Positions 1 through 6,614 of a stretch of 18,415 nt of DNA are shown here, one piece after another; position 1 is the first letter of the stretch, and each line of letters begins with the position of its first letter. Under the pieces are notes generated by a model that made no database searches, was not told where the DNA came from, and worked only from the letters and a program-made list of their open reading frames with translations. Where the stretch lies: contig JAFDJC010000018.1 of NCBI GenBank assembly GCA_019307665.1, forward strand, positions 1-18,415, read 5' to 3'. Origin of the DNA: Deltaproteobacteria bacterium (GTDB taxonomy: Bacteria; Desulfobacterota; Desulfobacteria; Desulfobacterales; SURF-7). The position numbers and the translations under genes are program-made.

Positions 1-596
1 CCGATATCTAGGTAATCCTTCACTGTCTTACGTAAAATAGAGACAGTTTTTGAACCAAATGCTCTTGGGTGAGTTTCAAAAAGTTTGTGGTATTTCAGAA
101 ATTCCCTGAAACTAAAAGGAAATATCTCTATTGACCGGGAACGCCCACGTAAACTTGTAGCTATTTCCGTACTCAGTAATTTAGATGATGATCCGGTAAG
201 ATAGATTTGAACATTTTCCGTATCCAGCAAACGTCTTATGAACATTTCCCATTGATTTATACGCTGTATCTCATCAAAGAAAAAATAACATCCGGTTTCA
301 CGATGTTCAGGATATTTTCCATAAAAAACATCAAGAATCTCCTGAAAATTATTGACCTTAAATTCAAGTAAACGGTCATCCTCGAAGTTAAGATATAGAA
401 TCTCCGTTTTTTTTGTGCCGTCGGCAATGAGTTCATCTATTTTCTGATAACAAAACCATGTTTTCCCGGATCGTCTCATGCCGATGACAACATCCGCCTT
501 GCCCTTTATTTCAGAGAATTCTTTATCCCGAGGTACAGGATCCGGCAATTTCCGTTCATGAAAATCATCAATAAGTTGTGAAATGCTTTCCTTCAT
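1..596 (-). CDS. AAA+ ATPase of the DUF4143 type, N-terminal part (runs off left edge)
   Basis: The first 198 residues of a P-loop ATPase can be read; the C-terminus lies outside the window. A Walker A motif GMRRSGKT is at residues 39-46 and a Walker B/DEIQ stretch (FFFDEIQ) at about 106-112. Then follow the sensor-like LTGSSSKLL and a SLRGRSRSIEVFPFSFREFL stretch, which are hallmarks of the widespread AAA_14 (Walker A)-DUF4143 family. The molecular role of this family is largely unknown, although such genes are common in accessory regions. The start at ATG 594-596 is chosen because the conserved N-terminal region begins shortly after it; a weak GAGAT lies upstream. The promoter region holds two copies of a 19-bp palindromic repeat, which suggests autoregulation. 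The gene is separated from the LarA-like gene by about 200 bp and probably transcribed alone. The family call is good; the function is unknown. Confidence 0.85.
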   Translation of the reverse strand, partial: MKESISQLIDDFHERKLPDPVPRDKEFSEIKGKADVVIGMRRSGKTWFCYQKIDELIADGTKKTEILYLNFEDDRLLEFKVNNFQEILDVFYGKYPEHRETGCYFFFDEIQRINQWEMFIRRLLDTENVQIYLTGSSSKLLSTEIATSLRGRSRSIEIFPFSFREFLKYHKLFETHPRAFGSKTVSILRKTVKDYLDI

Positions 597-606
597 AATG
601 TATCTC

Positions 607-658
607 TATCTCTTTTTAAGAGATAAATCAACAATTATTTATCTTGTTTTTAGAGATA
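607..658 (-). promoter_or_regulatory. Paired 19-bp palindromic operator-like repeats upstream of the ATPase gene
   Basis: Copy 1 (607-625) is TATCTCTTTTTAAGAGATA, with perfect 8-bp arms around TTT. Copy 2 (640-658) is TATCTTGTTTTTAGAGATA, a near copy with weaker symmetry. The copies start 33 bp apart, close to three helical turns, so both would face the same side of the DNA. They lie 11-62 bp upstream of the ATPase start codon. This layout fits a dimeric repressor bound at two sites. No regulator gene is seen next to it, so autoregulation or a distant regulator is an inference. Confidence 0.55.
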
Positions 659-704
659 ATTATGCCGAGGAGTTAACCCCTACGCCTCAAGAAAATGAGA
701 ACAT

Positions 705-729
705 AAAAAAATGATGGACTATACTCCAT
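705..729 (-). terminator. Possible weak terminator after the LarA-like gene
   Basis: On the minus strand, about 65 bp after the stop codon of the LarA-like gene, a short hairpin (ATGGA/TCCAT, 5-bp arms at 714-718 and 725-729) is followed by a run of seven T (705-711 as A on the plus strand). The stem is short and AT-rich, so this is only a candidate. Nothing else convincing lies between 659 and 794. Confidence 0.25.
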
Positions 730-794
730 GTGGCACCATGCGGCTATGCGACATACGACAGAAGAGATATCCTTGGCCAGGGATTATTGAAAAG

Positions 795-2045
795 TTACGG
801 CATCGCAGGGGAAATATTCCCTTTTTCATCAAAATCAAGAGGTTGCCATGGGGATATAATTTCAAGGTTATTGTTGCCCGATATTTCAGATTCAAAGTGC
901 TTTGACACTTGGAGGACTTCAAGGCTTGATGTGTTTTTTATTCTGACGATGCGGGCTTGCTGGAGAGATTCAAGTCCCAATGTTTTGGCGCACGCATCAA
1001 TGGCATCTACGTCTCTGTCAAAGTGAATGGGAATGGCGGCTTTTTCAGGGGAAATAGCGGTTACTGCATTTATATATGTTTTTTTCATGTCAATAGCATC
1101 GACAAGTCGCTGTGTCGTAAAGTCAGCCAGTCCGATACCATTGGCATTTCCATCAGAGCCCGGGGCAAGATCTCTTACAAAAATGCGGTCGACTTTTGGA
1201 GGAATTTTAAAATCTCCGGTAATATCGCGGTGCCTTCCGGTAACATTTGAATCCATTCCAATGCCGCTGATATTTTTTCCAATCACATCGACTATCAGTA
1301 AATCAATAGAATCAAATGGTATCCGTCCCATATTGTCAGATGCTTTTTTAAAAAGCGCTTTTTCTCTTTTGATAATCAGTTCAGGAGAAATCGCTTCAAT
1401 GTGAGAAAGGTTGCCGCAGACATCTTCTATTAAAGCGATACCGAAAAGGACATTGCATTTGTCAATAATAAGCGTTGCCGCTTCCTCGATGATACCAAAT
1501 GAATGCTTCACTGCAGCGCGGTGAAAAAGGGCAGCACCTTCAGCCTTTCCAAGCCCCACTGACATCATTTTGCACAACCCGCTCTCAATATCAGCCATAA
1601 ATTTGGTATGCGGTTTGATTCTGTTGATGACAACAATATGGTCTGCTTTAATCGCCGGTGTCGACAAGAGAACTTTCATCCCGCATGACAATTCTCCGAC
1701 GCATGTTACGTCCATTTCAGACCGGATCGGCACACTCATGGAAGGTTCCGAAATACCAAGTTTTTCAAGAATGTCTAGTTGGCCTGAAGCAGTTGCTCCG
1801 CCATGGCTTCCCATGCTTGGTATAATAAATGGTTTCAAGCCGATTCCTGACAGATACTCAATACAGCTAAGGGTAACCATATCAATTTTACTGATTCCCC
1901 TGCTTCCTGCGGTAATGGCTACCGAATCACCCGGCTTTATATGAAGAGGGAGTTGAGATATCGCAGCCCTGACAGTAGCTTTAATATCATTGATTTTAGA
2001 CTTTTGAAATTTTTGTCTGACAAATGTCATTAAAGGGCGTTGCAT
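795..2045 (-). CDS. LarA-like (lactate racemase / DUF2088 family) protein
   Basis: A 416-residue protein of the LarA/DUF2088 family. LarA is the nickel-pincer-nucleotide (NPN) enzyme that racemises lactate; many relatives act on other 2-hydroxy acids or are uncharacterised. The N-terminal half holds SMGSHGG (77-83, His81), NRIKPHTKF (His146), ESGLCKMMSVGLGK (Lys159) and FH (His175). The 16-residue Lys159-His175 spacing and the His81-His146 distance agree with the LarA set His108/His174/Lys184/His200. The His146-Lys159 gap (13) is longer than in LarA (10), so the subfamily differs. No larB, larC or larE cofactor genes are present here. The start at 2043-2045 has no clear Shine-Dalgarno; a second ATG five codons in (2028-2030) is possible, and an in-frame stop lies upstream. 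It follows the ferredoxin gene but is separated from it by a strong terminator. The substrate is unknown. Confidence 0.8.
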   Translation of the reverse strand: MQRPLMTFVRQKFQKSKINDIKATVRAAISQLPLHIKPGDSVAITAGSRGISKIDMVTLSCIEYLSGIGLKPFIIPSMGSHGGATASGQLDILEKLGISEPSMSVPIRSEMDVTCVGELSCGMKVLLSTPAIKADHIVVINRIKPHTKFMADIESGLCKMMSVGLGKAEGAALFHRAAVKHSFGIIEEAATLIIDKCNVLFGIALIEDVCGNLSHIEAISPELIIKREKALFKKASDNMGRIPFDSIDLLIVDVIGKNISGIGMDSNVTGRHRDITGDFKIPPKVDRIFVRDLAPGSDGNANGIGLADFTTQRLVDAIDMKKTYINAVTAISPEKAAIPIHFDRDVDAIDACAKTLGLESLQQARIVRIKNTSSLEVLQVSKHFESEISGNNNLEIISPWQPLDFDEKGNISPAMP

Positions 2046-2084
2046 GGCAATTAAAGGAGCAGTTTTCGTAAAAAAACGTTAGAG

Positions 2085-2135
2085 AAAAGATGCTAAACCG
2101 CCCTGTTTTAAAGAGAAAGGACAGGGCGGTTTAGC
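2085..2135 (-). terminator. Strong intrinsic terminator of the ferredoxin gene
   Basis: A perfect 15-bp inverted repeat (arms 2092-2106 and 2121-2135, GC-rich core ACCGCCCTGT/ACAGGGCGGT) with a 14-nt loop begins 8 bp beyond the ferredoxin stop codon. Read on the minus strand it is followed by the T-rich ATCTTTTCTCT. This should end transcription of the ferredoxin and isolate it from the LarA-like gene. Confidence 0.85.
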
Positions 2136-2143
2136 AAAAAGAT

Positions 2144-2332
2144 TTAGTCTTCTTCGATAGTGATGGCGTCTGCTTCACAGACTTCCACACAGGATTCACA
2201 ACCCATGCATTCTTCTGCATTGACAGGAACAGATTTTTCATCCTTCATTTCAAAAACTTCAACAGGACATACATCAACACATTCTTCACAGCCTTCGCAC
2301 TTTGCTGCATCAACGATCGGATTAAAAGCCAT
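2144..2332 (-). CDS. Small 2[4Fe-4S] ferredoxin
   Basis: A 62-residue, very acidic bacterial-type ferredoxin that would carry electrons in the cytoplasm between redox enzymes. Two CxxCxxCxxxC motifs bind two [4Fe-4S] clusters: Cys12, 15, 18, 22 (the last followed by Pro, the classical CP) and Cys42, 45, 48, 52. The second motif lacks the usual proline (VCEAD). The length is typical of clostridial-type ferredoxins. The start at 2330-2332 is fixed by an excellent Shine-Dalgarno, AAGGAGGAG (2338-2346 on the minus strand), 5 nt upstream. That signal and the strong terminator behind the gene suggest a highly expressed single-gene transcript, as expected for a low-potential carrier in an anaerobe. 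The redox partner cannot be told from the neighbours. Confidence 0.96.
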   Translation of the reverse strand: MAFNPIVDAAKCEGCEECVDVCPVEVFEMKDEKSVPVNAEECMGCESCVEVCEADAITIEED

Positions 2333-2521
2333 TTATACTCCTCCTTATGTTTAAGATGTTTAAATAAAACAAAAAAGCATTCAATAATTTATTTTTCACC
2401 AATAGTTTATTTTTTAGATGAAAAATTAAAAATGTATGTTATCAAGAAAACTTGCTTATACTAATTAAAAAATTCAGTCAAGGCTTCTTATATTTTTTTT
2501 CGTTCAACACCTCTAAAGCAT
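2333..2521. other. AT-rich gap upstream of ferredoxin
   Basis: No gene is seen in this 189-bp stretch between the ferredoxin gene and the target-site duplication of the MITE-like element. It is very AT-rich, holds the ferredoxin leader and a candidate promoter (2455-2481), and contains no hairpin that would terminate the operon arriving from the right. The native TAG of the truncated orphan ORF is inferred at 2513-2515. Confidence 0.6.
2455..2481 (-). promoter_or_regulatory. Candidate promoter of the ferredoxin gene
   Basis: On the minus strand a TTGACT (2476-2481) and a TATAAG (2455-2460) resemble sigma70 -35 and -10 boxes. Their 15-bp spacer is shorter than the ideal 17 bp, so the assignment is tentative. 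It would give a leader of roughly 110 nt in front of the ferredoxin. Confidence 0.35.
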
Positions 2522-2529
2522 AATGAGAC
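2522..2529. repeat. Left 8-bp target-site duplication of the MITE-like element
   Basis: AATGAGAC directly abuts the left terminal inverted repeat and is repeated exactly at 2655-2662 beyond the right end. This is the mark expected from a transposition event that duplicates 8 bp. Confidence 0.75.
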
Positions 2530-2654
2530 GTAACTTCTCAAAAAGATTGGGAGGGGTAAGGATATCTCATTTATAAATAGGTGACTGTTTGAGCAAAGCG
2601 AGTTTCAGATATTTATAAATGAGATATCCTTACCCGAGGTCATTGAGAAGTTAC
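2530..2654. mobile_element. 125-bp MITE-like palindromic insertion
   Basis: The ends are perfect 12-bp terminal inverted repeats, GTAACTTCTCAA (2530-2541) and its complement (2643-2654). Inside lies a second perfect inverted repeat of 26 bp (2554-2579 and 2610-2635) containing GATATC and ATTTATAAAT, around a 30-nt loop. Exact 8-bp direct repeats (AATGAGAC) flank the element. It has no coding capacity, so it would need a transposase in trans. Short size, terminal repeats, internal palindrome and target duplication together fit a miniature inverted-repeat element. It sits in the last codons of the orphan ORF. As RNA it would fold into a very stable hairpin at the 3' end of the surE-tmk-cysKS operon, possibly shielding the transcript. 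The transposase family cannot be named from this window. Confidence 0.8.
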
Positions 2655-3644
2655 AATGAGACCTATCAATGTGTTTATACAATTCGAGGGATTGTTTTTT
2701 TCCGGTTGACCACATGAAAATTGTTCGGAAAAACGTGAAAAAAACCGTGCCGGTGTTTCCCCATATATGGCATACAGTTTAAAAGAAAAACTTTCTTCAC
2801 AATCGCTGACAACAGAAGGCTCAGGTGGTACGTTGCATGATTGCGGATCTGTTTGTACCGCCAGATTGCAGACATACTCTTTAAATTCCCTTTGCCAGTT
2901 TTCTAATACATTTTCCCGGCCTTTAAAGAAAGGAATTTTTGGATAGTCCAATACCTTTTGGGCTCCATGGAAATCGTCAAATAGAATATTCGTCACTTCT
3001 TTATTCGCTGTCAGGAAAAGGCAGGACTCAGGCATGTCCTGAAGCATAAGGCAGGTCCATGCATCAAGGCGCTCCTTTAACATGTAAAATGAAGGACCGT
3101 CCGTATCATTCATTAAATTTTCATGGTTAGAAGTTGCATTCTCCCCTTTTAACTCCATTAACATATCCTCTGTTCGATTTTGAACAGCCTTTAAACCCCT
3201 GTCGATTTCTGCATGTTTGATATCAAGATCCTGGGCATGCATGAGGAAAAGTCCGGCTCTGAAATCAGGAGAAAATTTTTGGTCCTTTATTTTATTAGAG
3301 TTTTTGCTGATTTCCGATTTAATATTAAAAGAGGATGAATCATTAAAAAAGGGTATTGAATCCATGTGAGATTTTAAAATGCGTATTTGATCTTTATCGT
3401 GATAATCAGCCCAGTTCATGTAATCCTTGAAAACATTTTCTACCATACCGTTATATTTTTTAAGAGGCAGCCTTGTTTCTATTAAGTCTTGTTCTGAGAT
3501 TTTTTTTATTTTTTCCATGATAATAGACGACGAGGGGATAACAGATGAAGATGGCTGGTATACAGCAATTCTGCCGAACACAGGGAAGATCGCAGAAAGA
3601 AGTGTGTCGGGTATAAATGTATATGGAAAATAAATGGGCGTCAT
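2640..3644 (-). CDS. Conserved-looking protein of unknown function downstream of cysK/cysS
   Basis: A 334-residue protein I do not recognise. It starts MTPIYFPYTFI, followed by a hydrophobic stretch and IAVYQPSS. The rest is hydrophilic and mostly helical-looking, with several charged segments (about 45-175). A more mixed region follows (FYMLKERLDAWTCLMLQDMP near 185-205, FSFKLYAIYGETPARFFSRF near 287-306). There is no clear signal peptide, membrane anchor or metal motif. The start codon overlaps the stop of the cysK/cysS fusion as ATGA (3641-3644), so it is translationally coupled to it. The final residues VTSQ and the stop codon come from the inserted MITE-like element; without it the frame would read ...GLIML and stop. 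The inferred loss of function is therefore small. Codon use looks like that of its neighbours. It may have a role linked to the operon, but nothing in the sequence shows what. Confidence 0.75.
   Translation of the reverse strand: MTPIYFPYTFIPDTLLSAIFPVFGRIAVYQPSSSVIPSSSIIMEKIKKISEQDLIETRLPLKKYNGMVENVFKDYMNWADYHDKDQIRILKSHMDSIPFFNDSSSFNIKSEISKNSNKIKDQKFSPDFRAGLFLMHAQDLDIKHAEIDRGLKAVQNRTEDMLMELKGENATSNHENLMNDTDGPSFYMLKERLDAWTCLMLQDMPESCLFLTANKEVTNILFDDFHGAQKVLDYPKIPFFKGRENVLENWQREFKEYVCNLAVQTDPQSCNVPPEPSVVSDCEESFSFKLYAIYGETPARFFSRFSEQFSCGQPEKNNPSNCINTLIGLIVTSQ
2655..2662. repeat. Right 8-bp target-site duplication of the MITE-like element
   Basis: AATGAGAC, identical to 2522-2529, lies immediately outside the right terminal inverted repeat. 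On the minus strand it encodes part of the last native codons (GGT CTC ATT) of the orphan ORF. Confidence 0.75.
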
Positions 3645-5941
3645 TTGTCTCCTTGCAATTTCGTATCGTGTATTGAAATACCAATGGCTTCAAGCTGGTC
3701 ACGGATTTTATCGGCAATTTCCCATTTTTTTTCTTTTCTTGCCGATTCCCGTTCTTTTAAGAGCTGCTTTATTTCAGGGTCTGATAACATGTCATTAAAA
3801 ACGAATATCCTGAGCACCGAATCTGTTTCCCTGAATACATCAAGGACCTTTTCGGCTCCGGCCTGGTTTATCTGTTTATTCTTGATCAACAGGTTGATAT
3901 GCCTAATATTTTTAAAAAGAGAAGCAAGGGCAGCTGATATATTGAGGTCATCATCCATAGCAGCCACAAAGCCATTTTTTATATTGTAAACAAGCTGGTC
4001 CGGATCAGGGAAGGGGTCAGGGCAGGATGAACTGTTATCAATGCCTTGCAGCCTTTGAATGCATGAATCTATCCTTTTTAATGAGAGCCTCGCATTTAAG
4101 AGTCTTTTGTCGGAAAGGACAAGAGCTTTGCGGTAATGAGTGGAAAGCAGCCAGAATCTTATTTCTCTGTTTGTATAACCGGCTGAAACAAGGTCGTCAA
4201 TGGTTGTTCCCGTTCCTTTTTCATCAACTTTTTTACCGTCAACAAGAACACGTTCACAGTGTATCCAATATCTGGCAAGCGGTTTCCCGGATGCAGCTTG
4301 TGCGATTGCGATTTCGTTTTCATGGTGGGGGAAAATCAGTTCTCTGCTGCTGGTATGAATATCAAAGCTGTCACCGAGATATTTCATTGAAATGGCTGCA
4401 CATTGAATATGCCAGGATGGGCGGACGTTTCCCCAGTCTGTTTTTGTATAGATTCCTCTTTTAAGTTCAGAGAGCTTTGCCCGTTTAAATAATGTGAAAT
4501 CCCTGGGGTTATCTTTCTCATATTCATCCAGATCAACGGTTGCACCAATTCTGATTTTGTTTAGGTCGATATTTGATAATTTGCCGTAATCCTGAAAATT
4601 TGAAATGTCGAAATAAAGAGACCGCAGTTTTTCGTATGCATAGCCTTTTGAAACAAGTTTCCGTGCCAGGTCGGCCATGTCGTCTACATGATGGCTGGCT
4701 TTTGGGAATTCATTTGCATGTTTTATGTTCAGAGTTGTAAGATCGTTTTTAAACATTTCGATATGCCTGTTTGTAAAGTCTTCAAGGGCAATACCTTCCT
4801 TTTCAGAACCATCTATGGTCTTATCATCAAGGTCTGTAATATTCATAATATGCTTTACAGCATATCCGCGGAATTCGAGATAACCTGAAAGCAAATCTGA
4901 AAAAATAAAGCGGCGGCATTCACCGATATGAATTCTTGCATGGGCAGTTGGTCCGCATGAGTACATACCCACCTTTCCAGGCCTTAATGGTTCAAAAGGT
5001 TCTTTTAAGCGTGTCATTGTGTTGAAGAGTCTTATCGGTGCCTTCTCACGAACTGTAAAGAGATCTGTGCTGAGATACCGTTCCCCACTGTCAGGGAAAA
5101 TAGCAACGATTGTTCCTTCAGTAATGGCTTCCGCTTCCTGTGCAGCCACAACCATGGCAGCACCGCTGCTCATCCCCACAAACAGGCCTTCTTCCTTTGC
5201 AAGCCGCCTTGTCATTTCAAAGGCTTCTTCATCATCTATATTTGTCTTTTTGTCCAGGCGGTTTTTATCGAACAATTCAGGTGTATATGCTTCTTTCATA
5301 TTTTTTAACCCCTGAATCTTATGGCCCAGATAGGGTTCCACACCCACAATCGTTATATCAGGATTGTATTTTTTGAGGCGTCTTGAAAGCCCCATTAATG
5401 TACCGGTGGTACCCATAGTGGCAACGAGTGTTGTGACTTGCCCATTGCTTTGCTCCCAGATTTCTTTGCCGGTTCCATGAAAGTGTGCTTCCCAGTTTGC
5501 TTCGTTGTTATACTGGTCGGTCATGAAGTAAATTCCAGGGTTTTCTCTGACAAGTCTGTATACTTCCTCAATGGCGCCATCAGTACCAAGATGCCCGGGT
5601 GTCAGCATGATATCAGCCCCTCGGGCTTTCAGGATTTTTCTTCTTTCCATACTCACCGATTCAGGCATGGCAAGTAGGAGCTGGTATCCTTTTATTGAGC
5701 AGACCAGTGCCAGCCCGATGCCGGTATTACCGCTTGTGGCTTCAAGCACAGTCTTCTTTCTTGTCAGTTCACCTGTTGATTCACCTTTATTGATCATATA
5801 AAGGGCGGGTCGGTCTTTAACTGATCCGCCTGGATTTAAATATTCAAGCTTTGCAAGTATCTTGACATCTGGGTTGGGATTTAGGTGTTTAATCTCAACA
5901 AGTGGTGTATTCCCTATTGAATCAAGGATTGAATTCGTCAT
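3641..5941 (-). CDS. cysS: Cysteine synthase - cysteinyl-tRNA synthetase fusion protein
   Basis: A 766-residue bifunctional protein. Residues 1 to about 300 are a complete PLP-dependent cysteine synthase, closest in style to CysM: PLP Lys42 in GGSVKDR, TSGNTG (69-74), phosphate loop GTTGT (177-181), SSGAA (258-262) and the PDSGERY motif. Residues about 303-766 are a class I cysteinyl-tRNA synthetase: zinc ligands Cys329, Cys514, His539 and Glu543 (FPHHENE), and a C-terminal helical tail with the EKKWEIADKIRDQL signature. The HIGH motif is HIGE (338-341). The KMSKS loop is replaced by VDGKKVDEKGTG (567-578), which is unusual. The fusion would make cysteine and charge it onto tRNA-Cys in one chain. 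The start codon overlaps the tmk stop (TAATG), and the last codons overlap the next gene (ATGA). The domain assignment is certain; aminoacylation activity with the altered loop is inferred. Confidence 0.93.
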   Translation of the reverse strand: MTNSILDSIGNTPLVEIKHLNPNPDVKILAKLEYLNPGGSVKDRPALYMINKGESTGELTRKKTVLEATSGNTGIGLALVCSIKGYQLLLAMPESVSMERRKILKARGADIMLTPGHLGTDGAIEEVYRLVRENPGIYFMTDQYNNEANWEAHFHGTGKEIWEQSNGQVTTLVATMGTTGTLMGLSRRLKKYNPDITIVGVEPYLGHKIQGLKNMKEAYTPELFDKNRLDKKTNIDDEEAFEMTRRLAKEEGLFVGMSSGAAMVVAAQEAEAITEGTIVAIFPDSGERYLSTDLFTVREKAPIRLFNTMTRLKEPFEPLRPGKVGMYSCGPTAHARIHIGECRRFIFSDLLSGYLEFRGYAVKHIMNITDLDDKTIDGSEKEGIALEDFTNRHIEMFKNDLTTLNIKHANEFPKASHHVDDMADLARKLVSKGYAYEKLRSLYFDISNFQDYGKLSNIDLNKIRIGATVDLDEYEKDNPRDFTLFKRAKLSELKRGIYTKTDWGNVRPSWHIQCAAISMKYLGDSFDIHTSSRELIFPHHENEIAIAQAASGKPLARYWIHCERVLVDGKKVDEKGTGTTIDDLVSAGYTNREIRFWLLSTHYRKALVLSDKRLLNARLSLKRIDSCIQRLQGIDNSSSCPDPFPDPDQLVYNIKNGFVAAMDDDLNISAALASLFKNIRHINLLIKNKQINQAGAEKVLDVFRETDSVLRIFVFNDMLSDPEIKQLLKERESARKEKKWEIADKIRDQLEAIGISIHDTKLQGDK

Positions 5942-6600
5942 TAATCGGCATCCTGTATTGACGGTTTGTTTTCCAGGTGTTGTGATAATATTTCAAATAT
6001 TTTGCCCTTCACCTGCATTTCATCCATGGAAGCATCAACTATTTTAAAACGATCCGGCTCGCGATCAGCCAGTTCAAGATATCCGGCCCTCACTTTTTCA
6101 TGGAATTCTAAAGTTTCCTTCTCAAAGCGTGATTCATTTGAGACTCTCGCCCCGACGTTAAGCTGTTTCCAGGCCCTTTCGAGTCCTGTTGAAGCAGGAA
6201 GGTCGAAGAGGATTGTCATGTCGGGCCTCAAATCATCCAGTACGATTTTGTTAAGCCTGTTAATCAGTTCCATGTCAAGCCCCCTTGCAAAACCCTGATA
6301 TGCGATAGTCGCGTCAAAAAACCGATCGCATATAACCGTTTTCCCGGACAATAACAGCGGCAGCACTTTCGTCTTAACATGCTGGGCACGGTCTGCTGCG
6401 TATAAAAGAAGCTCTGATACGGAATCAAGATCCCGGTTTTCGGGATCCAGGAGAATCGTCCTGATTTTTTCTCCAATCAGTGTCCCCCCCGGTTCTCTTG
6501 TTACGACACAATCGATCTTATTTTGTTCCATAAAATGAACTATATGCGCAACTTGTGTCGTTTTGCCCGAACCTTCTATTCCTTCCAGCGTTATGAACAT
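5941..6600 (-). CDS. tmk: Thymidylate kinase
   Basis: A 219-residue dTMP kinase, which phosphorylates dTMP to dTDP with ATP in the cytoplasm. Typical family motifs are present: P-loop GIEGSGKTT (7-15), REPGG (35-39), and the DRF motif in CDRFFDATIAYQGFARGL (91-108), which binds the nucleotide. The LID region follows near 145-160. The length is usual (about 210). The ATG at 6598-6600 directly precedes the conserved FITLEGIEG; the ribosome site is weak (GACAGGT). It lies 14 bp after surE and overlaps the fused cysK/cysS start by one base (TAATG), so it belongs to the same operon. tmk is often found beside holB; here holB is about 4 kb away in the divergent operon. Confidence 0.96.
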   Translation of the reverse strand: MFITLEGIEGSGKTTQVAHIVHFMEQNKIDCVVTREPGGTLIGEKIRTILLDPENRDLDSVSELLLYAADRAQHVKTKVLPLLLSGKTVICDRFFDATIAYQGFARGLDMELINRLNKIVLDDLRPDMTILFDLPASTGLERAWKQLNVGARVSNESRFEKETLEFHEKVRAGYLELADREPDRFKIVDASMDEMQVKGKIFEILSQHLENKPSIQDAD

Positions 6601-6614
6601 GTATTTACCTGTCT

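Noticed and set aside
711..1026. Overlapping plus- and minus-strand ORFs of 64-98 codons at the end of the LarA-like gene
   Set aside because: They overlap the LarA-like gene or its 3' flank, lack ribosome sites, and have no recognisable protein features.
2092..2135. 15-bp inverted repeat as part of a mobile element
   Set aside because: No target duplication is seen, and it sits 8 bp after a stop codon with a T-rich tail on the minus strand, so a terminator explains it.
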